A stretch of 64,000 nt of DNA from Pseudofabraea citricarpa (GCA_029641185.1 JAPWGK010000010.1:496001-560000); one strand, 5' to 3'. Positions 32,183 through 45,953 are shown, counted from the first letter of the stretch. Notes: generated by a model from the sequence alone, not told the origin. A program made the numbers and translations.

Positions 32183-33832
32183 CTAGCTGTTGAGATAGCT
32201 GCGGATAGCGCCTTGAAGCTTGGTAGCACCCTCGCCAAGAACTTGGGTAAGATTCTCCAAATCGTCTCCAGCCGTGACGCCAAACTTGCGAACAAAGTCC
32301 TTGGCTGCACTTTCGAGGTCTCCATATTCATCTCCGCCATCTTCCTCCTCGGGACGTCCAAAGTATGCGTTCGACGAAATAGCTGAGGCTCCCTCGAAAC
32401 CTTGTAAGCGTGACTTGGCTTCTGATTGCGCATTTGGATCAAACGCTCCCTTGCCGAAGAATTCGTCAGATGATATACCCTTCTGTGTACCAAACTTCTG
32501 GCGAGCGTATTTCTCATCGTCATCTACTTCGTATCAGTAATGTCACCAAGGATGGGGAAAAAAGCCGTACCCTCTTGCGTAGCCTTAATAGGACCAACTG
32601 AACCAAACCCACCCATCTTTTTCGGTGCAGCTGCAGCAGCCTTTGCACCACCAACCTGTCCGAACCCAAGTCTTCCCACACTCATACCTAGTCGCTCAAC
32701 ATCGCTGCTGCTGCGCTCTTTGCTCTGAGAGCCATATCCAGACTTGCTGGGATTTATTGGTGTTGGCGATACAAGTTTTGTGTCGGCAGTCTTGGTAGCA
32801 GTCTTCTTTGGAGCTTCTTCTGCATCGGGATCGTAGCCCAGCTTCGCGATCCTTTCGGCCTCCTCCTTGGCTTTCCGCTCTGCGGCGTCAAAGTCGATAA
32901 CATCTCCTGTAACCTTCTTTGCCCCTAACTTTTGTGTCTTCTTTGCACCCAAGACGTTCGCTTTCCTTGGTCCTCCAGTTACGGCCGTCTTGCGGAGAGC
33001 TGCAGAAGACGTGATACGACTAGTTGGTGGCGCTCCGTCAACGCCAGCCAACGGCGAGGAAGTTCTTGGAATGCCATTTCCATTCGATGCAGTGGCGTTG
33101 AGAAATGGGGAAGGAGTTCGGCCGACAACAGAAGGCGTGGTGGTTCGCGAAACAGGTGGTGTTGGACGTTTAATTGCGGGCTTATCCCAAGAGGAAAAGA
33201 AATCATCATCTGGTTCACCGGCGGGTGTGCTACTACCATCAGAAGCCACATTGCTCATCACATCGGTGATAACAACCTCGTTGGGGTACCTGTCCTGGTC
33301 AGCAAAGTTCGCATGGATATCTTAGAAGACCTACTCCTCCGCATCCTTAGCTGCCCGTTTCTTCAACTCGATCTTGTATTTCGTTGCTGCATTTGAGGTG
33401 TACTTGGTAGTGGGGTCTTTGCTGTTTAGAGCAGCGCTTCCACCATTGGATTGAAAGAACTTGGTCGCTGACTCGTTTCCTCCTACTTTCATTACCCGCA
33501 GTTGGTCCCATTGCCATTCTAATTTATCTGTTAGCACGGACCGAACAAAGGTTGCCTGCAGTTGCTCGTACGATCAAGATTGGTAGATCGCACAAAGGAG
33601 ATATGGACACCGAGGTTTCGGTGGTTGGCAGAGCAGTCGAGACAAAGGTAGATTCCAAAGGGCACTGAAGTCCAGGTGGGGTTCTTTTGCCCGCAGTCGA
33701 AGCATATCTAGAGCAAACATATCAGCCATCGAGGCAGCGTGGGTGTATTGTAGGACATACTTTATTGGCGGGCTTTGTCTTCAACTTCTCGAACATCTTC
33801 AGAGACTGAGTCTTACTCGCCATTGCAGCCAT
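32183..33832 (-). CDS. GLO3: ADP-ribosylation factor GTPase-activating protein GLO3
   Basis: Exons complement(32183..32571 region: 32183..32523, 32571..33289, 33335..33518, 33572..33707, 33761..33832); 483 residues. The ArfGAP zinc finger is CX2CX16CX2C with Cys26, 29, 46 and 49 and the catalytic Arg54 (SANHRNLG), followed by the conserved [14 protein letters not shown]. The C-terminal part has the Glo3-type repeats [13 protein letters not shown] and SSDEFFGKG...SSNAYFGR. It stimulates GTP hydrolysis by Arf1 on COPI vesicles in Golgi-to-ER retrograde transport. The N-terminal Met was placed at 33832 (MAAMASK); Met4 is an alternative. Confidence 0.9.
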
Positions 33833-34132
33833 GATTGCGGTTTGTCGCGTTGCAGAGATCAATATGGTAAAGGAATTGAAGAATGTGAATATCTGTAGGG
33901 TCTGAGTCTCCTTCTCCCAGGGGATGGGGCGGCAAGCAAATCGAGGGATGGAATCAGTCCAAATCACATCGCGGCCAGATTGCGATTGAACTAGCGCGGC
34001 TCCTTTACGCTTGCCCGAATACAGCCTAGCGCTTCCCCACATGAAGGCCATATCCGCTGCAAAGATGAACAAGCTCTCGACAGCTCTTGACAGCTCTCTA
34101 ACGCGTCAATTGAACAACCCACCTATTTTACA
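33833..34132. promoter_or_regulatory. Divergent promoter GLO3 / TIM21
   Basis: 300 bp between divergent start codons. Both promoters must lie here; the two genes act in different organelles, so co-regulation is not implied. Confidence 0.5.
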
Positions 34133-34987
34133 ATGTCGGCATCTTTAACAATTATGCAGCCTCTTAGGGCTCTTCCGCTCTTCAAGCTTCCTGCAACAAT
34201 CCGACCGCTCGTAGCAGCACGAATGTATGCGAATCAGACCGGGTTAGGGACCTCAACTGCAACGCCAAAGCCAAGAAGAAAGACGGTGACAACTTTTAAT
34301 GATGATGGGAGAGTGGCATGGGGGGATCTTTCTGTTGGAGAGAAGGCTGCTAGAACAACCCAACAAACATTCAACTTCGGGATGATTATCATCGGGACAG
34401 TATTGACGGTATGTATGCTCCTCCTCGTGCGGCCATCGATAGTTTCTAATTCTCTGCAGGGAGGTGTAGCATATGTTCTATATACCGAAGTCTTTTCTCC
34501 CGACAGCAAGACAGCTCATTTTAATCGAGCTGCCGACCGCGTGAAGGCCGATGAACGTTGTGTGCAGTTGTTAGGGGCCAGCAACAAGATCAGAGCATTC
34601 GGGGAGCCCACATCAAGCAAATGGGCGAGGGCCGGCCCGATAGCGTGAGTCAAAACAAATGGTACCATGGCGTTATACTGATGACTGTAGTTCCACAACT
34701 CGGACAGATCAACGTGGAGTTCAGCACCTGATTATGCATTTTAACGTATGTATCATGTTCCTCAAAGTTAAACAATAACTGATTTCCTTCAGGTTGAGGG
34801 CCCATTGGACCACGGGGTTGTAAACCTACATATGACGAAACGGCCGTCTGAAAGCGATTTCGCGTACAAATACCTGTATCTGGATGTGCCGGGCCAGCAA
34901 AGGATATATCTCGAAAACGCTGATACATCTGCGGATGGCTCTAGAAAGAGCAAGACCAAATTCTTTGGAATAGAGTGGACTCGATAA
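34133..34987 (+). CDS. TIM21: Mitochondrial inner-membrane translocase subunit TIM21
   Basis: Exons 34133..34408, 34460..34644, 34691..34745, 34793..34987; 236 residues. The basic, acidic-residue-free N-terminus fits a mitochondrial presequence. One membrane span lies at about 80-102 (FGMIIIGTVLTGGVAYVLYTE), then the intermembrane-space domain with RVKADERCVQLLG and GVVNLHMTKRPSESDFAYKY, typical of Tim21. It links the TOM complex to the TIM23 presequence translocase and respiratory chain. Met8 (MQPLRAL) is an alternative start. Confidence 0.9.
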
Positions 34988-36004
34988 GAATACCTGTGTG
35001 ATGGATTGAAGGCCGGACGTATATTCGAAATTTCAAACTATTTCAAGGACTTTTGTAAACCACTAAACAACATGCTGTTGTCATCTATTCTGGTAGAAAG
35101 CATAGAAGAGGAGCGTAGCGGGCCAACAAGTCCGCGGATTGGCATACATTTGAATGGGATATGGATCCTAGGAAGACAGGACTTTACCTCCCCTCCATCT
35201 GTCGTTGGAATTGGTTTGTACGGTGCGGAATATGGTTGTCGCGAAACTCTTAGTTATGACAAGAGAAGACGGTTGGTTCAACGTACAATTTATAGGGTCA
35301 CTCAAATCCATTTTGGTGTAGAATATGATAATCACGAAACTCTTGATTGTAATAAAAGGAGGAGATAGATGGTTCAAGGTGTGATTTATAGGTTCTCTCA
35401 CATCCATTCTAGTAGGGAATATAATTGTCGCGACACTCTTGGTTATAACAAGAGAAGATGATTGGTTTAAAGACGCAATTTATAGGCTCTCTCTCACGCC
35501 CATTTATTAGTGCAAAATATGATTATTACGAAATAGCATGTATTTGAGAATAATAACAAGAACGAGGAGACACAAGTTTTATTTCTACCAGCCTGTTATG
35601 CTGCTTTCTCTAGCGTAGAGGGTAATTGTGATAAACTTGTTAAGGATAATGAAAGAAGATACTAGTTCAAGGTAAAATCATAACCTGTCGCCTAATTGTT
35701 AGTACAGATAATTGTTGGAAGAAAATCATTTGTTTGAGCAGATAATATTTTATACTTTCAGATGTTTATAATACCTCTTTATTAAACAGAGTAGAATTAT
35801 AATAAGAAGGTTAAGCAAAGGATGGATATCTTTAAGTTAAAGTTTGTAAGCTCTCTAGCACCTATCTGTTAGTATGCATAATTGTAGCTTCTCAATCTGA
35901 TTATATATGTTTCAACTTGGTAATATGATACTCTTTGTCAGTAAAGAAATTACTCTCTTCCACTCGATACCCAGCTGTATCATAGCAAGCTACCATCTTC
36001 TGTA
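34988..36004. other. AT-rich intergenic region with tandem repeats
   Basis: About 1 kb with no gene recognised, dominated by degenerate ~95 bp repeats (separate entry). Confidence 0.6.
35228..35610. repeat. Degenerate ~95 bp tandem repeat, about four units, decaying to ~35900
   Basis: Unit starts with GAATATGG/GAATATGA/GAATATAA/AAATATGA at 35228, 35321, 35417 and about 35514 (spacing 93, 96, 97). Shared blocks are (C/A)ACGAAACTCTT, TAACAAGAGAAGA..GGTTCAA and CAATTTATAGG.TC.CTCA. Weaker copies (ATCTGTTAGTA.GCATAATTGT) continue to about 35890. Confidence 0.75.
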
Positions 36005-36843
36005 TCACATGCCCTCCGATTTCCTACTTATCAGCATCTTCCCAACCTTTGCAAACCTGTCCAGAAGTCCTTCAATTATCGCTGATGAGAGTCCCTCAAC
36101 ATGAATTGAAGGATGTTCTTTTGCATTCTTATAAGCTATGATGTATGCTACTACCAACTTGCTCAAGAAGGGCACAGGGATCAAAATTCGATCTACCATC
36201 CTACAATGGTCGAAAGAAACGCTGATAGAGAATGTTCCCAGCTCCCACAAGGCCCTAGATTCAGAAGCAACACGTTTCGGAAATGCTCCCAATTCGAGAG
36301 AGCGTCTGGTGTTGGAGATACCATATCAGTGAACCCCATTCGCACTTCGAGGTGCCTGAACTTTTGCAAGATATTATAGCTGGCAAGGTATTAATCCATA
36401 AATGTGACTCGGGATACTGGAAGGAAATCCACTAAAGCTTTATCCTTCTTAGGTGCGAAGGAGAGAGCACCTGGACTGAGCTTTTCCTCCCTGTCCCCTC
36501 GCAACAACACGTCGGGAAAATCAAACTCGTGATAGAACCTTGTCTCATTGCGGCTTTCGTGGTTGATGTACATCGTCATCGGTACAGAGCTCCGCTGGGC
36601 CAGGCACGCATTCTTGTTCTTGCTCTTCAATCTCTTGCGCTCGCTTAGCGGCAGTCGAACTATACGCGCAACTGGGAAGCAAAACTTCCATATGCTGAAA
36701 CGGAGTTCTGTAGGCAGTTCGCCGAAAATCGTGAACGTTTTCGTATCCTCGCCCGGTTGAATATAGAGTTCTTGGCTGGCGTCCGGGAGATGCTCATGGA
36801 GGGTCTCTAGGCTCCCAGTTCCCTGGGATTCGTCCCTTTGCCA
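36005..36843 (-). pseudogene. 2EXR-domain protein gene, apparently broken
   Basis: Reading down from 36843, an open frame without ATG encodes KTFTIFGELPTELRFSIWKF, then INHESRNETRFYHEF, the hallmark of fungal 2EXR (F-box-like) proteins. The frame meets a TAA at about 36391, just after SRVTFMD, but homologous-looking sequence continues in the same frame (YLASYNILQKFRHLEV... LSNWEHFRNVLL) to another stop near 36197. It then seems to continue in a different frame (PVPFLSKLVVAYIIAYKNA) to a stop at 36005. No intron removing the TAA was found. Lack of a start, an internal stop and a frame change suggest a pseudogene; a missed upstream exon remains possible. Confidence 0.62.
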
Positions 36844-37419
36844 AGGTTAAAGTTTGTACATTCACTTTGGTAGAAGGTATCATTTTTTACGTACAATTTT
36901 GGAGGTGGTCCTGAGATATTAGTGTTATATCGCATGACAGAAGGTATTTTGACAGTAACTATTCACAAGTAACGTTCTGGCACTCGACAAGTAGAAGAGA
37001 AAAACACTTCTATAAGGAAAGAAGAATATATCAAGGGTAAATTACTCAGATGACACCTAACCTTTATGAAATTCTAATGTGACAGCGTATTTTCAAATGA
37101 ACATTTTTCATATAGAAGTATTTATAGAATACTTATAAGAACATTGCTAGAATTGCACCCTTAGGGTTTTATTTGAGTAACTTCCCGTGGGTATAAATTA
37201 TCCGGGACATCTAAGTATTAGCTTCCAGGTGAATTATTGAATTATAACAACTTGAGGTCGAGTTCTATGACTTTTAATGTAAGCGAATGCCCCTAGGTAT
37301 CTATTTAGTGGGATTGACGACCTACCTAGTTACAGATTTTTCAAGCGGTTCAATTACGTTCCACACCGCTCTACATCATCGACCAATGTAGAAATGATTT
37401 AGTCAACCCCATCACACTT
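36844..37419. other. AT-rich intergenic region
   Basis: About 580 bp, AT-rich, no gene or repeat of note. Confidence 0.5.
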
Positions 37420-39125
37420 TTAATTCTCAGAAGGGTATTTTTGCAGAAAATGGAGGTAAGGCATCTTCTCGCTTCCTTCGTACACATTTGCGAGGGTAAA
37501 CGCTTGCTCTATTCCAGTCTTCCATCCAAGGAAACGACAGTTGTTAATAACATACTCTCGCTGGCTGTCCAAGTCGATCACCCGTTCGGCGATTAGGAAT
37601 GGCCACAAAAGAAAGTAAACGGCAGCGGTTGTGGGAATATCATTATTCGCGCGATCGCTAAATGGATAAAGAACTTTCGGCAACTCCGATCCGTCGAAGT
37701 TATTTGGTGAATAATGTAAAGGTTTGGATAAGTTGCTAAGATGTTGAGGAATGGTAGCGCACATGTCCAGAGTCAGGCGCTGTAGAGTGCTAGTGGAAGC
37801 GGAAATATGCTGCTTCATAACGGCTATTGAACAAGACGGTGGAGCTGGCAAACTATCCATCTCGGTGATTAAACGGTTGATAATCTTCTCGTGCAAAAGT
37901 ATTCGACAAGTACGAATGTTGTTCCAGATAATGGCCACCCACAAGTCTGGATAAACATGATAATATGTTCCATAGGCGGACTTTAAATCTTCTTTCACCG
38001 CAAGTGTTTCGAACTGCCATTCTACGGGCATATCGCTTCCGAACGAGGATAGCTCAGAGTCAAGTATCGTTGCCGTTTCAACTATGCTGACGTGATCACC
38101 GAGGACGCCATCTGCGACGTCAGAAAGAAAATCAGCTAACTTCACCATATAATTGTGAAGCTTCCATGCAGGGTCGCCCACATCCACAAACATTTCGGCA
38201 TCCTTGCGGAGTTGTATCAAGTCTATAGGAACTCGAGCCGAGCGAATTAAGCAGCCTTGGAGGACCTTGGAGCATATTTGAAAAAATAACTGCTGTCCGT
38301 GACGTGATTTGAATTGAAGATGCCCTCTAAGCTTGATAATCGTCAATGCGCCAAGTGTGACATGAATGTGGCAGTTTGACAATGACTTTACTGTTTCGCA
38401 AGTGATGTTATTGAAGGTGTTGAGCAGTAGGATAGAAGCAATACTACTATCTTTGATCGCTTCTTGAGGAGAAGATAATGCCGCATTGACAAGACCGAGG
38501 GCTGACCCGAAGACACGTCTAGCTTGGCTTAAAACATCTGGAAATCGAAAGGCAGAGGCGTATGCTACGAGCGCAACAGCACTAAGAGCTGTAGAGAATG
38601 CCTTGCCTGCTTTGGGATCGCTTCGCATTACAGATAGATACTCGTAATATCCTCGAACGGGGCCAGAAGAATCTCGAAATATATGAGTCGAGAAAAAGAA
38701 GTCCATTGCAAGGCCATCTACTGATTCTGTGATTTCCTGTGGGAGACTGACACATGACAACTTTTGCGGTGAGACAGATGATCTCGAAGTGATGACGGTA
38801 TTGGTAGCAGGTTCAGCTTCAGGGGATAACGGCTGACATGAGATTTCAGATGCCACTATCCTATCAGATCTAGGGTGATCGTTGCTTGTAGACTTGTTCA
38901 GCTCCTTTAAGTCTAAATACTGAAACATTCTTTCCACCGAGTCCCCATATTGTGGGCATGTCCAACCAGCTGTCAGACATTGGCTGCAGGCTGGTCGCAA
39001 TTGATCACACTTTATCTCCCATTAATAACAACATAAGACGCGGGGTGTGAGGCTATGTGAAATACCTTGATTTTCCGTTTCCTGCAAGTTTGACATCCTT
39101 TCGACAATCTCCCACGGCGGACCAT
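37420..39125 (-). CDS. Zn2Cys6 binuclear-cluster transcription factor
   Basis: Exons complement(37420..39009, 39066..39125); 549 residues. The small first exon supplies half of the zinc cluster: GCQTCRKRKIKCD...ACSQC...C with Cys11, 14, 21, 28, 31 and 38 in exact family spacing. The linker is Ser/Pro-rich, and the rest (from ~95) fits the fungal-specific regulatory domain (Fungal_trans_2 type) with MDFFFSTHIF near its start. It should bind DNA with CGG half-sites in the nucleus. Its divergence from the SDR gene suggests local regulation of neighbours, which is inference. Confidence 0.88.
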
Positions 39126-39640
39126 AATGGAGTACGTGTTAGCCGAGGCGGTTTAACATATGACCATAAACTTGAGCGTCGATTAGACCGAAATTACACC
39201 CATCCTTTCATGGATTGCTTTGAAAATGGTAAAAATTGTTATCTCGAACATTGGAGACGGTGCGATGATGGAACGATGCTGATAAAGCGATCGAAATGCG
39301 CCGCTGATGAACTCCTTCAGACACTAATCCTATTTGGAAGTTATTGCGAGACAGCCAATCACGGAGGACGACTCCCCTTTTTAAGCGAGGATGCCTGGAT
39401 ATTATGCCGTCAAACATCTACCATCAAGGCTATCAGGGCAACGATTGCAGAATTGATGTCTCAAGTCCGTAGCAAAAGGACAAATCTTTACACCGACGGC
39501 ATAAATCTCAAGCCGGTGCTGGATGGGAGTAACGATCTAAGGATAAGCCTGCTCGTACAGCACCCAGGTATATAAACGTGGGAAAGTCCAGTCTGGCAGT
39601 TTTCCAATTCCTCTACATCGAACTGGCAACTCAAGTAGAA
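39126..39640. promoter_or_regulatory. Divergent promoter, regulator / SDR
   Basis: 515 bp between divergent starts. One in-frame upstream Met (39578) for the SDR lies here but its 21-residue extension is not family-like. No additional gene seen; short ORFs are not convincing. Confidence 0.45.
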
Positions 39641-40492
39641 ATGACATCGACCAACCGAACCGTTCTCATTACTGGCTGCTCAGATGGCAGTTTGGGAGCT
39701 GCCCTTGCCGCTGCCTTCCATAAGGCCGGCCTGCATGTTTATGCTACAGCTCGCAACCTCTCGAAAATGAAGCACCTCGAAGCTCTCGGCATCCAAACAC
39801 TTGAACTCGACGTCCTCTCTGACTCCTCCATCGCCACTTGCCTGAGCAGAGTGCCCCAGCTCGACATCTTGGTCAACAATGCTGGCGCAAACTATGTCAT
39901 GCCTTTCTCCGACCTCTCTATCCCCGAAGCTAAGAAATTATTCGACCTCAATGTATGGTCTTACCTTGCCGTCGCGCAAGCCTTCTTGCCATTGCTTCTC
40001 AAGTCCAAGGGCATGATTGTGAACCAAACGTCGGTTGCGTCGGTCCTCACCATTCCATGGCAGTCCACATACGACGCATCGAAAGCTGCAATCTCGATGT
40101 TTTCTGATACACAACGGCTGGAGCTGGCCCCATTTGGCATTACCGTGGTTGACCTTAAGACTGGATCCATCAAATCCAACATGAATAGCGAGAAAACCGG
40201 CAATGAGCCATCAGCTTCTTTACCAAAGGGTTCAATCTATGAGCCAGCCAGGGAAACAATAGAGCTGGCGTTGACTGGTGGCCTGCTGGCGAAATCAGCT
40301 GCCCCGTCAGGACCTTGGGCAGATGAGGTAGTGCATAATTTGCTGAAGAAGAAGCCCCCGCCAAATATTTGGACAGGAGGATATTATACTTGGTTGGTGC
40401 GTCTTGGGTTGCTTTTGCCATTTGGGATGCTTGATGGAACAGTTAAGAAGATAACTGGACTTGATATAGTTGAAAAGCTGTTGCAGAAATAG
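39641..40492 (+). CDS. Short-chain dehydrogenase/reductase (AYR1-like classical SDR)
   Basis: Single exon, 283 residues from ATG 39641 (an in-frame ATG at 39578 would add 21 residues). The NAD(P)-binding motif is TGCSDGSLG at 11-19, the NNAG motif is at 79-82, and the catalytic residues are Ser131, Tyr144 and Lys148 (YDASK). A hydrophobic C-terminal stretch (WLVRLGLLLPFGML) may be membrane-associated, as in yeast Ayr1, a 1-acyl-DHAP reductase of lipid droplets and ER. Substrate cannot be fixed from sequence. Confidence 0.87.
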   Translation: MTSTNRTVLITGCSDGSLGAALAAAFHKAGLHVYATARNLSKMKHLEALGIQTLELDVLSDSSIATCLSRVPQLDILVNNAGANYVMPFSDLSIPEAKKLFDLNVWSYLAVAQAFLPLLLKSKGMIVNQTSVASVLTIPWQSTYDASKAAISMFSDTQRLELAPFGITVVDLKTGSIKSNMNSEKTGNEPSASLPKGSIYEPARETIELALTGGLLAKSAAPSGPWADEVVHNLLKKKPPPNIWTGGYYTWLVRLGLLLPFGMLDGTVKKITGLDIVEKLLQK

Positions 40493-41558
40493 GAATACCA
40501 CTTTGGGCTTGCTTGAAATCTGGTTGGAGATTTTGGGGCAGAAAATACAGAATTTGAAAAGCCAATCATGCCTTTGAATATCAACTTGACCTGCCACCTA
40601 GTGACGATGTCGTCATATTGGCTGCTGCTGGCCATATTCTTTTTCAATTTTACAGATAGATGAAAATTTAGAAGTGAAACAGTAATACAGGACAGATAAA
40701 AGAAAATCAAGCTGTGTTCTTTTTGTCGATCAACAACAAACTATCATAAATAATCCATAGCCCTTAAAACCAAACTTATGGTACACTAAATAATACTCTA
40801 ATTCTATCGTCAGCAGCGTTTTCTAGCCTTGCTCTTGTATATCGGTATTGTCCTTCCTCATTCTTGCACAAGATTATCGTCACTTTAAAAACGAAGTAGA
40901 ATATCTGGTAGTCAATCTGAGTTTGATTTGAACAAAGTTCATCAATAGTTTGGTCAGACGGCAATTTGTATCCGACTTCGGTAATTCGCGGCCTCAGCTT
41001 TTATTGGCTGAACATTATGAGAGATAGGCTAGATAGCGCCACCTTTCCTGTGATAAGATAAGTAGACTTGATGCGAAGTTATCATAACAATGAGTGCCTC
41101 TATCTGGCCTTGTTTTGACTGAGTGTGTATTTAACCTCCGGTCTCGCGACGAGTAAGTATTCAATCAGTCAAAAAGTTAGAACATAAGCTATATTAGGTA
41201 TTGTGTCTCAAATCAAACAATGTCATTCTTAGATGCTTTTGGTTTCGTTTAGAAAAGGTTGCTTTTGTCGCACTAAGATATAGTCAATGAACACCAAGAA
41301 TTCTTGATATTGCTTTAGGATCTAAGTATATAAACATACAATACAATGGTAATGAAGAAAAGTAAAGACCGGGCCAGGGGTAGGGAGAAAAACTTTGCCA
41401 AAGGGAACACAAATCGTATTTAAAACCGTGCAGCTGCTGTTACTGTCTGTCCTCATTTGTTGTTCTAAGAAACAGGGTGCTGTTCGGTTTTGAGGCTTCT
41501 GAAGCATCTATCTTGCAGTTCTTGTTTGATCAGCTATAGATATTTCAGAAATTTGTAT
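40493..41558. other. Intergenic region
   Basis: About 1.1 kb, AT-rich, between the convergent SDR and esterase genes. It carries the 41119-41149 copy of the 31 bp element. No gene seen. Confidence 0.5.
41119..41149. repeat. 31 bp element, copy 1
   Basis: Matches 44046-44076 at 28 of 31 positions; shared core includes TCCGGTCTCGCGA. It lies on the downstream side of the esterase gene. Confidence 0.75.
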
Positions 41559-43258
<1,700 letters not shown>

Positions 43259-43570
43259 TTAGCGACTGACAAAGATGAAAGGGGTGAGGGTAAAAAGTAG
43301 AGGAAACGTTATTGAACTTGGAATGATTAGTTCTTATAGTTTTACCCCGGGAAGCCATACTCACCAAGTCCACATATGTCTGTTCACATATATCGTCCCA
43401 CTCAATAATGTTCCTAGGGAGTTTTGGCGTAAGGGTCAATTGCCCCAGCCGATGAGATATGTGAAATTAGTAAGTACTCGCTCGTGTTGAGTAGCGTGGG
43501 GCCCCTTTGCTACCAGGGCGAGTCTGTAAATCCTGTGCCGTGCGGGAGTTCGACGACTTTGGTAACCTCC

Positions 43571-43590
43571 ACGCCGCACGCGTGCGGCGT
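43571..43590. repeat. Perfect 20 bp GC-rich palindrome
   Basis: ACGCCGCACGCGTGCGGCGT, identical to its reverse complement, within sequence of ordinary composition between two divergent genes. Confidence 0.9.
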
Positions 43591-44045
43591 ATCTAATCTC
43601 CTGGTTTATTTTTAAGCATCTTAAACCCAGTTTTCCGGTCGTCTATAATTGGAGCCGCAATCTAGCCCAGCAACATCTAGTCACGAGATTCTTTGAATGT
43701 AATGATTGGAGGGATATTAAAGTGTAACGTGAGCTATCGTGGTCATGATAAGGGACGAGGTGTGATCAAATTGAGGAGATTCAGAGCAACCGCACCTAAA
43801 GTGGAGCTGTGAGCTGCTCAGCCCCCTTTAGATTAAGCGACCTCGTGAGCTCGGAGGTGGATTGGTCTATTATTACTCTAAGCTTGGTAGTGCCAGGTGC
43901 TCAGTGATACAAAACATCCGGGGAGTAAAATATGGACGATACTAGTTAGAATTATGCACAGCAATTTTGATGTCACGTGGCATGTAGATTTTGAAGTTAT
44001 TGTTGAAAAAGTGAAAAAGTGTGTCTCTAGCTGATCTCGCCTTGG

Positions 44046-44076
44046 CTGAGTGTGCACTTAACATCCGGTCTCGCGA
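44046..44076. promoter_or_regulatory. 31 bp element, copy 2 (upstream of TauD gene)
   Basis: Matches 41119-41149 at 28 of 31 positions. Lies 246 bp upstream of the TauD start and contains TCCGG, which could be half of a Zn2Cys6 site. Confidence 0.55.
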
Positions 44077-44321
44077 TCATTAATCAATGAACCCCTCTTC
44101 GCACTCCATATCACTGACCCCATTCTCCAAGTTCTGGTCGCTTGTCAAATTGTTGCAATATGACGAGCAGATGGCGTGCTATCTGTAGCCGAGCCAGGAC
44201 GATAACGCGGGGTGATGTATTCGTAGTCTTTTTATAAAATTCGTTTTGAGTGGAATTGATTGAATCAAATACATTTCATACCTCAGTTACCGCTGCTTTT
44301 GCTTTTGGAAGTTTGTTGAAA

Positions 44322-45537
44322 ATGGCTCCTGCTGCTACAGATAACGTTCCCTCAGTTGCCGAGCTCTCGGTCAAGGACACCACCAGATCAGCACCTCTTG
44401 AGCTCAACGGGGCATTGGATGCCTTTGAACATGATGATTTGACTCCCGTAATTGGAAGAGAATTTATCAACATCAACATTGTCGACGACATTCTTAATTC
44501 ACCCAATGCAGATGAGAGACTGCGAGAAATCGCTATCACAAGTATAGACAGCCCACTCTTTACATGTTTATTGTTTCATGGCCAATTTCTAACACAAAAT
44601 AATCATTCTAGCCAGTCAACGCGGCGTTGTATTCTTCCGCAAACAAGACAACTTAACCGACGCTCTACAAAAAGAATTTGTGCATCGTATGGGATTAGCT
44701 GTAGGGAAACCGAAGGATTCGACACTCCATGTTCACCCGACATTGAACAACACCAATGAGTTCGGTACCGACGACGCTGAAATAAGCGTTATATCATCCG
44801 CGGCACGCAAGAAGAACAGATCTGTTGCTTCCCAGGGTGCCTCGCGCAAGTACGATGCCGCTCAATGGCACAGCGATATCCAATTCGAGAACAACCCCGC
44901 CGATTACACCTCACTGCGGCTTACAACGCTTCCGAAGACGGGCGGTGACACCTTATGGGCTTCGGGATACGAAATTTACGATCGATTCAGCAAGCCATAT
45001 CAGAAATTCTTCGAGAGCCTCACGGCTACATATAGTGGCGAGGGTTTCTTGAAGCTTGTGGCCGCAGGAAAGGCGAAGCTGTATGAAAAGTCCCGAGGCT
45101 CTCCTAATAATGTCGGTGCTCACTTGACTGCTGTGCACCCTGTCGTTCGAACCAACCCTGTTACGGGTTGGAAAAGTATATATGCTATTGGACCCTTCCC
45201 CAAAGAGATCAATGAGCTCACCAAGGAAGAGAGCGATGGCGTGCTAGCTATGTTGCGTCAAGCGATCATCGATCAGCATGATCTTCAAGTCCGCTTCCGT
45301 TGGAAGAATCCAAATGATATTGGTAAGCTCTTCAATTCTCAACTTTCGGCGATTTATTAACCTTCAAATTAAGCTATTTGGGACAACCGAAGTGTCTTTC
45401 ACACGGCTACTTTCGATTATGACGGCATAGGAGAGCGCTTTGGAAACCGTGCCGTAGGAATTGGCGAGCGTCCTTATTTTGAACCAAATAGCCGATCAAG
45501 GACGGAAACGTTGGAGGAGAAGGGTCTGCCGTATTAG
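44322..45537 (+). CDS. TauD/TfdA-type 2-oxoglutarate-dependent dioxygenase
   Basis: Exons 44322..44541, 44612..45322, 45374..45537; 364 residues, the usual length for fungal members. The Fe(II) ligands are His160 and Asp162 (QWHSDIQFE) and His320 (DNRSVFHTATFD); the Arg that binds 2-oxoglutarate follows within GERFGNRAVGIGERP. RGVVFFRKQ is the conserved early strand. Members hydroxylate taurine, sulfonates, alkyl sulfates or other small acids; the substrate here is not determined. ATG 44322 was preferred over 44250 because the family N-terminus starts shortly after it. Confidence 0.88.
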
Positions 45538-45953
45538 ACAGAATATCTCAATTGCGCAAAAAGACACCATTTCATGAATTTAGTTTCGGAGACCATGATC
45601 TCTTTTTCGGATTGTAGCGTGAGATTTATTTCCGTTTATTTTTGGCCCCGAATCATGTTGTGAATGGTACCTTGAATCCTTAGTGTATTATGTGCTGATG
45701 CGGAGCGAGACAGTCTTCAAGCGAGCTTATTGGATGAGCATGGCGGCAATTCCAAGCTGACAGCAGAAGACAATGCAGCTGAATCTTAGTCCTTGTCGCA
45801 CAGTGGCTAAAATTATCCTCTTGAGCCCGGCAGTTAATTTATCTTTCAAGTTGTCGGCCAAAGCTTATTTTCTTCAATTCGTTTTTTATTCTTGTAGTCT
45901 CTTCCAAATCTAAGAACACTTCTGCCATCTATGCACGATCTTTTAGTCGAGAG
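45538..45953. other. Intergenic spacer
   Basis: About 420 bp between two co-oriented genes; nothing specific seen. Confidence 0.45.

Noticed and set aside
32113..32523. 136-codon frame on the minus strand
   Set aside because: Out-of-frame reading of the last GLO3 exon.
39057..39575. 172-codon frame on the plus strand upstream of the SDR
   Set aside because: Overlaps the first exon of the Zn2Cys6 gene in antisense and has no known motif.
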